A stretch of 64,000 nt of DNA, taken from positions 124,001 to 188,000 of the forward strand of contig NZ_NEJP01000014.1 in NCBI RefSeq assembly GCF_002113125.1, given 5' to 3'. The translations under genes and the position numbers were made by a program. Below are positions 52,920 through 62,223 of the stretch, piece by piece (within the stretch, counting starts at the first letter, position 1; each line of letters starts with the position of its first letter). The DNA comes from Pseudomonas sp. B20(2017). GTDB lineage: Bacteria; Pseudomonadota; Gammaproteobacteria; Pseudomonadales; Pseudomonadaceae. The notes under the pieces are model-generated. The model worked only from the letters and a program-made list of their open reading frames with translations. It was not told the origin of the DNA and searched no databases.

Positions 52920-53987
52920 TTACTCGGTGGCGTCAAAAGCCTCGTGGTAGCTGACGACACCGACCGGCAATTCTCCGTCAAACGCCAGCGCCTGAAAGTA
53001 TTCCGCCGCAATCCCCGGCAACTCCAGACCGGCATGGGCCTTGAAGCCAAAACGCCCGTAGTAGCCCGGATCACCAAGCACCACGCAGCCAACGCCGCCA
53101 ATGCGCTGCAATTCCGCCAGCGAGGCTTTCATCAGCGCCGAGCCGATGCCTTGCTGCTGGCGGGTCGGGGACACGGAGATCGGGCCGAGCCCGTACCAGC
53201 CTTGAGCGCCTGAGGAAATCGTCACGGGGGAAATGGCGACATGGCCGACCACCGTGTCGTTCTCCACCGCCACCAGCGAAACGCTTAGCTGGCCGGCGCG
53301 GCGCAGGGCGTTGACGATGAATTGTTCGGTGTGGCTGGAGTGTTCTTCGTGCTGGAACGCGGCTTCGGTCAGTCGTGAGATGGCGTCGAAGTCTTCGGGG
53401 CGTTCATTGCGGATCGTGATGTTATTGCTCATTCGTTCTTTGGTGTCCCGGTCGATCAGGGTTCGAAGGGTTTCGAACAGGGGATCGGCATTGGTGTATT
53501 GCTTGCCGTACGCCAGGTTGAAACCGTAGTCGAAGTCTGGCGGATTCCGGCCTTGTGTGTGTTGTAAAAGTGTTTCCAGTTTGTCTAGCGCTTTTACGGC
53601 TTTGGCTTCGGGGGAGCGGGCGTTTTCGTAGTCGTCCCAGAGTGCGAGGATTTCGTTTCTCAGCGCGTCGTTCAGTGAGCGGGTGAGCAGCAGCAAGTCG
53701 TTGCGCTCCTGTTCGCCCTTGTCGGGAAAACCGGCTTGATCGACCGCCGGAATATCTCCGTTGATGGCTTCGCCGAGGTCATGGATGACGCACATTTTCA
53801 GGACTTTCAGCACGTCCAGCCCGGCCAGGTCATCGGCGAACACGATCGCCATCAGGCACAGGCGCCAGCTGTGTTCTGCGGTGCTTTCGTTGCGACCGGA
53901 GGACGTGTGTGCGCTTCTGAGGACGTCCTTGAGCCGTTCTGCTTCACGCAGGAATTCGAGGCGTCCCTTGATTTTTTCGAGGTTCAT
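52920..53987 (-). CDS. HD-domain nucleotide hydrolase fused to GNAT acetyltransferase
   Basis: One uninterrupted 355-codon frame joins two domains. Residues 1-185 form a YfbR/HDDC2-like HD hydrolase: STAEHSWR, VIHDLGEAINGDIPA and a second-site ED/K pattern. Residues about 190-355 form a GNAT N-acetyltransferase beginning MSNNITIRNERPEDFDAI with the acetyl-CoA loop VSPTRQQQGIGSALMKA. The internal ATG (53432) resembles a normal acetyltransferase start, which suggests a gene fusion, but no ribosome-binding site precedes it. Reactions: 5'-nucleotide dephosphorylation and acylation of an unknown amine. Confidence 0.85.
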   Translation of the reverse strand: MNLEKIKGRLEFLREAERLKDVLRSAHTSSGRNESTAEHSWRLCLMAIVFADDLAGLDVLKVLKMCVIHDLGEAINGDIPAVDQAGFPDKGEQERNDLLLLTRSLNDALRNEILALWDDYENARSPEAKAVKALDKLETLLQHTQGRNPPDFDYGFNLAYGKQYTNADPLFETLRTLIDRDTKERMSNNITIRNERPEDFDAISRLTEAAFQHEEHSSHTEQFIVNALRRAGQLSVSLVAVENDTVVGHVAISPVTISSGAQGWYGLGPISVSPTRQQQGIGSALMKASLAELQRIGGVGCVVLGDPGYYGRFGFKAHAGLELPGIAAEYFQALAFDGELPVGVVSYHEAFDATE

Positions 53988-54072
53988 ACAGTGGCCGGGA
54001 TTAAGAGTGCAGGGCTCAAAGCCTAGGCCCGGCCTCGATCATCGTCCACGCATAAAATATGCGGCGCGCGGC

Positions 54073-54630
54073 CTACAGGGTTTCCACCAGCCGTGCAGCG
54101 GTGCCGTCCGAAAGTGCGATCCGCGTCCAGCGGCACAGGCTTTCGCGGATGGGCACGAGGTTCGAGTCGTTGCGGCCAGTGACAAATTCCAGTGCCGGCG
54201 GCGCCGGGACTTCTCTCCAACCGGTGTCATCGAGCGAGGACTCTCTGTGCTGGATTTCCGCTGTCGCAAAGCGCCACAGCGATTGCCCCAGCAGATCGCT
54301 CAACGGACTGCTGAACTGTGCGGCGCGGGCCGGGGAGCAGGCCAGCAGGCGATGGGTCAGGTCGCAGACCAGGTGAACCGGGCGCGCACTGTCCGTGACC
54401 AGTCGCGCGAGGGCCTGATCGGCGGCGCTGTCGAGTCGTGCCGCGAGCAGCCGTTCGAGCTGAAGATGCGCGTCCGGGTCCATCGCCTGAACGCCGCTTT
54501 CCCAGCGGGAAATCGTCGACTGGGTGACCTTGAACAACTCGGCGGCATGGCTCTGCTTGACGCGGTGCAGCACGCGCCAGCGGCGCAGGGCGATGCCGGG
54601 CAGGCTGGGCTTCAACAAGGTGTCGGACAT
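54073..54630 (-). CDS. XRE-family regulator
   Basis: A 185-residue regulator with an N-terminal helix-turn-helix (LPGIALRRWRVLHRVKQSHAAELFKVTQSTISRWESG, residues about 9-45) and a C-terminal part with PAS-like character (VHLVCDLTHRLLACSPARAAQF). ATG 54630 is preferred to the upstream ATG at 54645; neither has a clear ribosome-binding site. It is followed on the minus strand by the HD-GNAT gene 85 bases away, and precedes no operon partner upstream closer than RidA. Target unknown. Confidence 0.75.
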   Translation of the reverse strand: MSDTLLKPSLPGIALRRWRVLHRVKQSHAAELFKVTQSTISRWESGVQAMDPDAHLQLERLLAARLDSAADQALARLVTDSARPVHLVCDLTHRLLACSPARAAQFSSPLSDLLGQSLWRFATAEIQHRESSLDDTGWREVPAPPALEFVTGRNDSNLVPIRESLCRWTRIALSDGTAARLVETL

Positions 54631-54708
54631 GGCGATGGATCGCAAAAGGAATGCGGGCCGACAGTCTGAAGATTGTCGGCCCGTGCTGCAAATCGACGCG
54701 ATATCAGG

Positions 54709-55113
54709 TCATTCCGGCAGTTTGGCAATCACCTTGATCTCGAATTGAAACCCGTAAAGCCACGTCACGCCGACCGCTGTGATGGTCGGATGCGGCGCCT
54801 CGCCCCAGAACTCCGGCACCACTTGCCAGATGGTTTCAAAGGTGGATTGCGGGTCGACCATGAACACCGTCACGTCCACCACGTCATCGAAACTGGCGCC
54901 GGCCGCGCCGAGAATCGCGTTGAGGTTGGTGAAGGCCAGTCGCACCTGTTGCTTGAGATCCGGCTCCGGCGAGCCGTCCTCAAGGCTGCCGACCTGACCG
55001 GAAACGAACAGAAAACCGTTGGAACGAACGGCCGGCGAATAACGATTGCGCTCGTAAAGGGCATGGCGTCCAGGTGGAAAAACCACGTCGCGTTTTGGCT
55101 GGGCATGGGTCAT
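54709..55113 (-). CDS. RidA-family reactive-imine deaminase
   Basis: A 134-residue RidA/YjgF-type protein. Hallmarks are YSPAVRSNGFLFVSGQVG, the LAFTNLNAILGAAGASFDDVVDVTVFM helix-strand unit and the C-terminal FEIKVIAKLP. The family hydrolyses reactive 2-aminoacrylate and similar imines, usually as a homotrimer. The arginine normally binding the carboxylate near the C terminus is replaced here (…AVGVTWLYGFQFEIKV), so substrate preference may differ from classical RidA. Divergent from a LysR gene. Confidence 0.85.
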   Translation of the reverse strand: MTHAQPKRDVVFPPGRHALYERNRYSPAVRSNGFLFVSGQVGSLEDGSPEPDLKQQVRLAFTNLNAILGAAGASFDDVVDVTVFMVDPQSTFETIWQVVPEFWGEAPHPTITAVGVTWLYGFQFEIKVIAKLPE

Positions 55114-55246
55114 GAGGTGTCTCCTTCAATGGGTTGAAACTTGCGATGGAGAAACTCTAGGGGCTTGCACCGGCACGATAAACGCGCAACCTTGGCGATC
55201 ACTGTTTGCAAATCCCAAACAATCGAGCCGCTATCAGAGGTGGGAT

Positions 55247-56188
55247 ATGGACCGTTTTGACGCGATGCAAGCCTTCGCCCGAGTGGTGGAGGCGGGTAGC
55301 TTCACCAAGGCCGCCGACACCCTGCACATGAGCAAGACCACCGTGACCCAGCTCGTCCAGCAACTGGAGGCGCGCCTGCGAGTGAAGTTGCTCAACCGCA
55401 CCACACGCAAGGTCAACGTAACGGCGGACGGCGCGGCCTATTACGAGCGGGTGATCAAGTTGCTGGCGGACATGGACGATGCCGAGACCAGTCTTCCCGG
55501 CGCGGCGGCCCAGCCCAAGGGACGCTTGCGGATCGATGTGCCCAGCCCCTTGGCCAATCTGATTCTGGTGCCGGCGCTGCCCGAGTTTTACGCGCGTTAC
55601 CCGGAGATCCAGATCGACATGGGCGTCAGCGACCGGATCGTCGACATCATCGATGAAAACGTCGATTGCGTGATCCGTGGCGGGGAGCTGCGTGATCAAT
55701 CGCTGATGGCCCGGCGGGTCGCCGATCTGCAACTGGGCGTATATGCCGCGCCCGGTTACCTGGCCCGCGCCGGCACCCCGATGCATCCCCGTGAGCTGGA
55801 AGACAGCCATCATCGGGTGGTCGGTTTCCTCTGGGCTCGCACCGGCAAACCGGTGCCTTATGCCTTGCGCAATGAGCACGAAGACTTGCAGATCAAGGGC
55901 CGCCATGTGCTGGCGGTCGATGACGGCAATGCTTATTTGTCGGCGGGCCTCGCGGGGCTGGGTGTATTGTGGTTGCCCAAATACATGTCCAAGGCACACG
56001 AGGCGAGCGGCGCGCTGATCCCGCTGTTCGAAGACTGGCAGCTCGATCCGATGCCGCTCTACGTCGCGTACCCGCCGAACCGCCACATCAGCCGCAAGTT
56101 GCGGGTGTTTATCGACTGGATCGCCGAAGTGATGGCCCGCCACGCACCGGTCATGGATCGCTCAGGTTCGCCAGCAACCACTCGGTAA
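55247..56188 (+). CDS. LysR-family transcriptional regulator
   Basis: A 313-residue LysR regulator. HTH: MDRFDAMQAFARVVEAGSF, then KAADTLHMSKTTVTQLVQQLEA. ATG 55247 is preceded by AGAGGTGGG and fits the family; the open frame upstream to 55112 is not used. It lies divergent from ridA (134 bases) and could regulate it. Its last 38 bases overlap the end of the next, convergent LysR gene. Confidence 0.88.
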   Translation: MDRFDAMQAFARVVEAGSFTKAADTLHMSKTTVTQLVQQLEARLRVKLLNRTTRKVNVTADGAAYYERVIKLLADMDDAETSLPGAAAQPKGRLRIDVPSPLANLILVPALPEFYARYPEIQIDMGVSDRIVDIIDENVDCVIRGGELRDQSLMARRVADLQLGVYAAPGYLARAGTPMHPRELEDSHHRVVGFLWARTGKPVPYALRNEHEDLQIKGRHVLAVDDGNAYLSAGLAGLGVLWLPKYMSKAHEASGALIPLFEDWQLDPMPLYVAYPPNRHISRKLRVFIDWIAEVMARHAPVMDRSGSPATTR

Positions 56189-57011
56189 AACTGCGGGCCA
56201 TCGGATCGTTTTCGCTGTCGCGGTGGGTCAGCAGCGCCCAGTTGGGGCCGCGAATGGTCTCTTCGACCAAGGGCTGCAACAGCCCGTCGGCCCGGGCCTT
56301 GCGGCTGAGCAATTGGCTGACCAGCGCGATGCCGAGCCCACCGCATGCCGCGTCCAGCAGCAAACCCGGATCAGAGAAATTCAAACCCTGATCCTGCTGG
56401 CCGACATCAATCCCCGATTCCACCGCCCAATGACTCCAGTCCATTTCCCGTTCGCCGTGCAGCGTTGTCCGCTGCGCGCTCTGCACGCTCAGCAGGCTCG
56501 GATGACACGCCGGGTAGAGGCGGTCGGCATGCAGCACCTTGAAGCTGCATTCAGCCTGCGAACTGATGTCGTCGCGCACCGCCAGATCGATGGTCTGGGT
56601 CGCCATGTCCGGCACTTCATCGGTGCTGAAAATCCACAGATCCACATTCGGATGCTGACGACGGAAATCCCCCAGCCGTGGCAGCAACCAGTGCCGGGCA
56701 AACGCCGGCGTGGTGTTGAGCACCAGTTGATTGGGTTTCTGGTACTGCCCCAGTCGCCGGATGCCCACCGACAGTTGTTGCAGCATCGCTTGGGTGGTGC
56801 TGAGCAGGTCGTGGCCGGCGTCGGTCAGAGCGACGCTGCGCCCGCGGCGGAAAAACAGTGGCTGTTCCAGATACGCCTCAAGGCTGCGGATCTGCTGGCT
56901 GATGGCCGATTGCGTGAGGCTCAGCTCTTCGGCGGCCTTGTGAAAACTGCCCAGCCTTGCGGCGGCTTCGAATCCGCGCAATGAGCTGAGGGGTGGCCAG
57001 TGTTTCAGCAT
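56151..57011 (-). CDS. GcvA-like LysR regulator of the agmatine genes
   Basis: A 286-residue LysR regulator of the GcvA-like subgroup (LSSLRGFEAAARLGSFHKAAEELSLTQSAISQQIRSLE). It is transcribed divergently from the agmatine deiminase gene, with 138 bases between them, and is therefore the likely regulator of that operon. Its 3' end overlaps the convergent LysR gene by 38 bases. The inducer may be agmatine or a polyamine; this is inference. Confidence 0.87.
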   Translation of the reverse strand: MLKHWPPLSSLRGFEAAARLGSFHKAAEELSLTQSAISQQIRSLEAYLEQPLFFRRGRSVALTDAGHDLLSTTQAMLQQLSVGIRRLGQYQKPNQLVLNTTPAFARHWLLPRLGDFRRQHPNVDLWIFSTDEVPDMATQTIDLAVRDDISSQAECSFKVLHADRLYPACHPSLLSVQSAQRTTLHGEREMDWSHWAVESGIDVGQQDQGLNFSDPGLLLDAACGGLGIALVSQLLSRKARADGLLQPLVEETIRGPNWALLTHRDSENDPMARSFTEWLLANLSDP

Positions 57012-57149
57012 GATCGATAAGTTCCTCTAATCAGTTTTCCGCTAAATCCATCGTTTGTTTGCCCGTAAGGCCGCCATTAGCATGCACGTCAACGCCGCCA
57101 AGGCTGTTTTTCATTGAACACAATGGCTTAACTCAAAGGGCTTTTTACC

Positions 57150-58202
57150 ATGCAGCAGAACAAAAACAACAACAGCGGTTGGATGATGCCGGCAGAGTGG
57201 GTGACGCACGCGGCGACCTGGATGGTCTGGCCACACAACAAGGCCCTGTGGGAGTCGGGCTGGCGCGTGACCTTGCCGTTGGTGCAGGAAGATTTCGCCC
57301 GCGTCGCCAACGCCATCGCCCGGTTCGAGCCGGTGAAAATGGTCGTCGATCCGTCGGCCATCGCCCGCGCCAAAGCCTTGTGCGGACCGAACATCGAACT
57401 GATCCCGTTGGCGGTCAACGACAGCTGGTGCCGCGACTCCGGCCCGAGCTTCGTGGTGCACCCGGAGCAAGGTCTGGCCGGGGTGAGCTGGCGTTTCAAC
57501 GCCTGGGGCGGCAAATCGGCCCATGATCTGGACGAAAGCCTGGCCCGTCGCGTGCTTAATCACCTGGGCGGCGAGTGCTTCGGAACCGCGCTGAGCAACG
57601 AGGGTGGCGCGATCCACGTGGACGGCGAGGGCACGTTGATCACCACCGAATCGGTGCTGCTCAACCCCAACCGCAACCCCGGCGTGAGCAAGGCCGAGAT
57701 GGAAGAAATCTTCAGTCGCCTGCTCGGCGTGAAGAAAACCATCTGGCTGCCGGGCGATCCGGATTACGTCACCGGCGACATGACCGACGGCCACGTCGAT
57801 GGCGTCTGCGCCTTCGCCCGTCCCGGCGTGTTGCTGGTGGATGCGACTCACGATCGCAGCTCGGTGTACGCCGAGGTCGTGCGGGAAAACCGTCGCGCAC
57901 TGGAACTGGCGACCGACGCTCAGGGCCGCAAGTTCGAGCTGATCGAGCTGTACGAAGCCACCGACGCGGTAGACACCGAAGCCGAAGTGTTCTGCGCCTC
58001 GTACACCAACTTCTACATTGCCAACGGCGCGATCATCATGCCGGCGTACGGCATCGAAGCCGACCATGGCGCGGCAGAAACCCTGGCCAAGACGTTCCCG
58101 GGCCGCGAAGTGGTGCCGGTGCAGATCAATCATCTGGCCCACGGTGGCGGCGGTGTGCACTGCATCACCCAGCAACAGCCAGCCTGGCCGGTGGAGGGTT
58201 GA
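57150..58202 (+). CDS. aguA: Agmatine deiminase
   Basis: A 350-residue enzyme hydrolysing agmatine to N-carbamoylputrescine and ammonia. Active-site residues are visible: D96 in WCRDSGP, H215 in DGHVDGVC and C338 in GGGGVHCITQQQP. Size and motifs match agmatine deiminase. It starts the operon with aguB 3 bases after its stop. AAAGGGC about 15 bases upstream is the probable ribosome-binding region. It lacks a signal peptide, so it acts in the cytoplasm. Confidence 0.94.
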   Translation: MQQNKNNNSGWMMPAEWVTHAATWMVWPHNKALWESGWRVTLPLVQEDFARVANAIARFEPVKMVVDPSAIARAKALCGPNIELIPLAVNDSWCRDSGPSFVVHPEQGLAGVSWRFNAWGGKSAHDLDESLARRVLNHLGGECFGTALSNEGGAIHVDGEGTLITTESVLLNPNRNPGVSKAEMEEIFSRLLGVKKTIWLPGDPDYVTGDMTDGHVDGVCAFARPGVLLVDATHDRSSVYAEVVRENRRALELATDAQGRKFELIELYEATDAVDTEAEVFCASYTNFYIANGAIIMPAYGIEADHGAAETLAKTFPGREVVPVQINHLAHGGGGVHCITQQQPAWPVEG

Positions 58203-58205
58203 TCG

Positions 58206-59114
58206 ATGACGCTGCTGAAAGTCGCCACGACCCAGATGCCGTGCACCTGGGACCTGAAAAGCAACCTTGATCGCGCCGAGCAACTGGTGCGTGAAGCGGC
58301 CGCGCAGGGCGCGCAAATGATCCTGTTGCAGGAGCTGTTCGCCACGCCGTATTTCTGCATCGAGCAGAGCCACCACCATATGGCGCTGGCCGAGGAGTAC
58401 CGCGACAGTCAGGTGCTGTCGCGCTTCGCCGCGCTGGCCCGTGAACTCGGCGTGGTGCTGCCGTTGAGCTGGTACGAGAAGGCCGGCAATGCCTACTTCA
58501 ATTCCCTGAGCGTGGCCGATGCCGACGGGCGTTTACTGGGCGTGTACCGCAAGACCCACATCCCCAACGCCATCGGCTATCAGGAGAAGGAATATTTCAG
58601 CCCCGGCGACACCGGTTTCAAAGTCTGGGACACCGCGTTCGGCCGCCTCGGCGTGGGCATCTGCTGGGATCAGTGGTTCCCGGAAACCGCCCGCTGCCTG
58701 GCCTTGATGGGTGCTGAAGTGCTGCTGTTCCCGACCGCCATCGGCTCGGAACCGGGCTGCGCGGATCTGGATTCGCGCGACCACTGGCAGATGACCATGC
58801 GCGGCCACGCCGCTGCGAATCTATTGCCGGTGATCGCGTCCAACCGGGTTGGCCGTGAAGTGGCGGGCACCGATGCGGCGCTGCAAATGAATTTCTACGG
58901 CTCGTCGTTCATCTGCAACCACAAGGGAAAAATGCTTGCCGAAGCCGACCGCGCCAGCACCGGCGTACTGGTGCAAAGCCTGGATCTGGCCGCCATGCGT
59001 GAAGATCGCCTGAGCTGGGGCATCTATCGCGACCGCCGTCCGGAAATGTACGGCGCATTGCTGAGCCAGGACGGCCGTCACCTTAACGCCCGCTGGAATC
59101 CTCAAGGAGTCTGA
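58206..59114 (+). CDS. aguB: N-carbamoylputrescine amidase
   Basis: A 302-residue nitrilase-superfamily hydrolase converting N-carbamoylputrescine to putrescine, CO2 and ammonia. The catalytic triad is E43 (LLQELFATPYF), K116 (VYRKTHIP) and C153 (GICWDQWFP). Its start follows aguA immediately, and the polyamine-binding protein gene starts one base after its stop, so all three are in one operon. Confidence 0.94.
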   Translation: MTLLKVATTQMPCTWDLKSNLDRAEQLVREAAAQGAQMILLQELFATPYFCIEQSHHHMALAEEYRDSQVLSRFAALARELGVVLPLSWYEKAGNAYFNSLSVADADGRLLGVYRKTHIPNAIGYQEKEYFSPGDTGFKVWDTAFGRLGVGICWDQWFPETARCLALMGAEVLLFPTAIGSEPGCADLDSRDHWQMTMRGHAAANLLPVIASNRVGREVAGTDAALQMNFYGSSFICNHKGKMLAEADRASTGVLVQSLDLAAMREDRLSWGIYRDRRPEMYGALLSQDGRHLNARWNPQGV

Positions 59115-59115
59115 T

Positions 59116-60219
59116 ATGCTTACTTCATACAAGTGGTTGCTGGGCGCTCTGGGCCTGGCGCTGGCCGGTCTGATGCCTGCCGTGCACGCCGAAGACAAGA
59201 CCCTGCGGCTATACAACTGGGCGGATTATTTTGCCGAAGACACGCTGACCAAATTCACCGCCGAAACCGGGATCAAGGTGATCTACGACGTGATGGACGG
59301 CAGCGAAACCCTGGAAGCCAAGATGCTGTCCGGCGGCAGCGGCTACGATCTGATCTTCCCCGGCGACACCGTGGCCGAACGCCTGATGCGCGCCGGCAGC
59401 CTGTTGCCGCTGGATCCTTCGAAAGTCACGGCGATGAACGACATTGAGCCGGGCCTGCAAAAACTGCGCAGCCATTACGAGCATTCGAACAAGGCTACGG
59501 TGCCCTACACCTGGGGCACCATCGGCCTGACTTACAACGCCGAGCAGATCAAGCAGCGCATGGCCGATGCGCCGGTCAACAGTCTCGACATGCTGTTCAA
59601 ACCGGAACTGGCGGCCAAATTCGCTGATTGCGGGATTTCGATGATCGACTCGCCGGACGAAGTGCTGGCCGTGGTGCTCAATTATCTGGGCCGCGACCCG
59701 CGCAGCGCCAAGCCTGCGGATCTGGCGGCGGCCAGTGACTTGCTGATGAAACTGCGGCCGTATATCCGCAAGTTCCAGTCGCAACCGGTGACCGATCTGG
59801 TCAACGGCAACCTGTGCCTGTCCCTCGGCTACAGCGGCGACATGACCCAGGCCCAGCGCACTTCGGACAGCGCCGGCAAGCAGACCCGCTTCCAGTACCG
59901 CGTGCCGCGCGAAGGCACCACGGTGTGGATGGACACCATGGCCATTCCGGTCGATGCCAGACATCCGGAATACGCCTACGAATTCATCAACTTCGTGATG
60001 CGTCCGGAGAACATGGCCGCGATCAGCAATTTCACCGGTTACCCGACCTCCAACGCCAAGGCCCGGCCAAGCGTGGACGAGGCGATGCGCAACAACCCGG
60101 ACATCTACCTCGACGAAGCGACCTATGCTCGTCTGATACCGGGCAAGGATATTCCCCAGGCCGACATGCGCGCCCGCATGCGCACCTGGACCAAGTTCAA
60201 GACCGCCACTGCCAAGTGA
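59116..60219 (+). CDS. Polyamine ABC transporter substrate-binding protein (PotF/SpuD-like)
   Basis: A 367-residue periplasmic protein with a signal peptide ending near MPAVHA and the PotD/PotF fold (LRLYNWADYFAEDTLTKFTAETGIKVIYDVMDG, VMRPENMAAISNFTGYP). It binds putrescine, agmatine or a related polyamine for import. The ATG at 59116 overlaps the upstream stop region (1-base gap). The permease and ATPase partners are not in the window. Cotranscription with aguAB suggests that its ligand feeds the agmatine route. Confidence 0.9.
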   Translation: MLTSYKWLLGALGLALAGLMPAVHAEDKTLRLYNWADYFAEDTLTKFTAETGIKVIYDVMDGSETLEAKMLSGGSGYDLIFPGDTVAERLMRAGSLLPLDPSKVTAMNDIEPGLQKLRSHYEHSNKATVPYTWGTIGLTYNAEQIKQRMADAPVNSLDMLFKPELAAKFADCGISMIDSPDEVLAVVLNYLGRDPRSAKPADLAAASDLLMKLRPYIRKFQSQPVTDLVNGNLCLSLGYSGDMTQAQRTSDSAGKQTRFQYRVPREGTTVWMDTMAIPVDARHPEYAYEFINFVMRPENMAAISNFTGYPTSNAKARPSVDEAMRNNPDIYLDEATYARLIPGKDIPQADMRARMRTWTKFKTATAK

Positions 60220-60266
60220 TTTTTCCGGGCTGCTTTGGCAGCCCCTTACACATCAGGAACGTACAC

Positions 60267-61385
60267 ATGCCGACTCGTCGCGAGTTCATCAAACAGGTTT
60301 CAGTCGCCGCCGGCGTAGGCGCTGCCGTCATGGGCTTCGGCCTGTCACCGGCGCGCGTACTGGCGGCCAGCGAGGGTCGCTGGTTCATGCCCGACGAGGG
60401 CGACAAGCACGAACGCGCCTACATGGCCTTCGGCGCGCAAGACGCGATCTGGGAAGACTTCACCGAAGACGTCCAGGAAGCGCTGGGGCGGATCGCCCGC
60501 GCCATCGCCCGCTACGAACCGCTGACCATCTACTGCCGCAGCGGCGAACGCAGCCTGGCCGAAGAGATTTGCGGCACCTCCAACATCACCTACCAGATCG
60601 CCAACCTCGACGACATCTGGATGCGCGACATCAGCGCCAACTTCGTCATCGATGACAAGAATGGCCTGGGCGCGGTGGACTTCAACTTCAGCGGCTGGGG
60701 CAACAAGCAACAGCACTCGAAAGACGCGAAGATCGCCAAGCGCGTGGCGGCCGATGCGCAGGCGACCTACCAGCGCAGCGAACTGGTGGGCGAGGGCGGC
60801 GGCATTGAAGTCGATGGCCACGGCACCGCGATCATGACCGAAAGCTGCTGGGTCAACGAAAACCGCAACCCCGGCTGGAGCAAGGCCGACGTCGAGGCTG
60901 AACTGAAAGCGCGCCTCGGTTTGCGCAAGATCATCTGGCTACCGGGCATCAAGGGCAAAGACATCACCGACGCCCACGTCGATTTCTACGCGCGCTTCGT
61001 CACGCCCGGCGTGGTGATCGCCAACCTCGACACCGACCCGCGCTCCTACGACAACAAGGTCACCCTGGCGCACCTGGAAATCCTGAAAAAAGCCACCGAT
61101 GCCGATGGTCGCCAATTGCAGATCCACACCGTGTCGCCGCCGCTGAAACCGCGCAAAACCAAGTTCAACAAGGACAACGACGACTTCGCCGCCGGTTACA
61201 TCAACTACTTCGTGATCAACGGCGCGGTGATCGCCCCGGAGTTTGGCGACAAGGACGCGGACAAGAAGGCCTTTGACCTGCTGAAGAAGCTCTATCCGAA
61301 CCGCGACGTGGTGCAGATCAACATCGACGCTATCGCGGCCGGTGGTGGTGGCATTCACTGCGTGACCAGTCACCAGCCGGCGTAA
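60267..61385 (+). CDS. Tat-exported agmatine-deiminase family protein
   Basis: A 372-residue second member of the agmatine-deiminase family with an N-terminal twin-arginine signal (TRREFIKQVSVAAGVGAAV...). Active-site elements are WMRDISANF, DAHVDFYARF and C365 in GGGGIHCVTSHQP. It is therefore predicted to act in the periplasm on imported or environmental agmatine or a similar guanidino compound. The start ATG 60267 follows CAGGAAC; the open frame extends upstream inside the binding-protein gene. It ends the operon. Confidence 0.9.
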   Translation: MPTRREFIKQVSVAAGVGAAVMGFGLSPARVLAASEGRWFMPDEGDKHERAYMAFGAQDAIWEDFTEDVQEALGRIARAIARYEPLTIYCRSGERSLAEEICGTSNITYQIANLDDIWMRDISANFVIDDKNGLGAVDFNFSGWGNKQQHSKDAKIAKRVAADAQATYQRSELVGEGGGIEVDGHGTAIMTESCWVNENRNPGWSKADVEAELKARLGLRKIIWLPGIKGKDITDAHVDFYARFVTPGVVIANLDTDPRSYDNKVTLAHLEILKKATDADGRQLQIHTVSPPLKPRKTKFNKDNDDFAAGYINYFVINGAVIAPEFGDKDADKKAFDLLKKLYPNRDVVQINIDAIAAGGGGIHCVTSHQPA

Positions 61386-61394
61386 GGCTGAGCC

Positions 61395-62057
61395 TCAGCG
61401 GAAACGTTGAGGCAGGGCCTCGGCAAAGGGATAGAAGTCGAACCACGGTTTGGCTTCTTCGATCACCCGACTGAATGAAGGGCGCTGCACAAGCCGTTCG
61501 AAGTAGGCGCTCAGGCGCGGTTGCCCGGCGGCAAACGGCACCAGCGTGCTGGCGTAAAACAGGGCCGGCGCGGCGGAGCAATCGGCCAGGCTGAAATCCG
61601 CGCTGGCGATCCATTCGTTGTCGGCCAGTTGCTGTTCGAGCATGCCGTACGCTGTCGCCAGGAGCGCCCGCTGACTGTTCAGGTCGGCATTGGCGGACTG
61701 GATGCGGTCGGCGACGATCTGCTGCATCGGCGTCATCACGTAATGGTCGAAGAACCGGTCCCACAAGCGCACTTGCAGGGCGGTATCCCAGTCATCGGGA
61801 ATCAATCGGCCAACCCCGGCGTGATAGTGATCCAGGTATTCGATGATCACGCTCGACTCCGGCACGTTTCTGTCCCGCTCGTGATCGCGGATTACCGGGA
61901 ATTTGACCAACGGCCAGATCGCCTGAAGTTCAGCCCGCTCGGCCTCGCTGGAAAGGTCGATCGTGTGCTTTTCAAACGCGACACCGTGCTCGTAAAGGGC
62001 GATCAGCACCTTGTGGCAATACGAGGACAGTGGATGGTAGTAAAGGGTCAAGGGCAT
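61395..62057 (-). CDS. Glutathione S-transferase family protein
   Basis: A 220-residue GST. The N-terminal thioredoxin-like domain (residues 1-80) has YYHPLSSYCHKVLIALYEHGVAF and VPESSVIIEYLDHY; the C-terminal helical domain holds EWIASADFSLADCSAAPALFY. ATG 62057 has GAGGAA 7 bases upstream. The longer open frame is discarded. Substrate unknown. It is alone on its strand beside the end of the metal-importer genes. Confidence 0.9.
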   Translation of the reverse strand: MPLTLYYHPLSSYCHKVLIALYEHGVAFEKHTIDLSSEAERAELQAIWPLVKFPVIRDHERDRNVPESSVIIEYLDHYHAGVGRLIPDDWDTALQVRLWDRFFDHYVMTPMQQIVADRIQSANADLNSQRALLATAYGMLEQQLADNEWIASADFSLADCSAAPALFYASTLVPFAAGQPRLSAYFERLVQRPSFSRVIEEAKPWFDFYPFAEALPQRFR

Positions 62058-62223
62058 GGCTCGATTCCTCGAGGCAGTGAGCAACGCATTATGCACTTCG
62101 ACGATACCCTGCACACCCACCCGTTTTTGCCCGGCGCGATTGATTTCCGGGCCCGGCAGGGATTCGAGGTGATCGACATCGAGGCCGATCCGGTGTGGCG
62201 CTCGACGCACATGCAACACCGTC

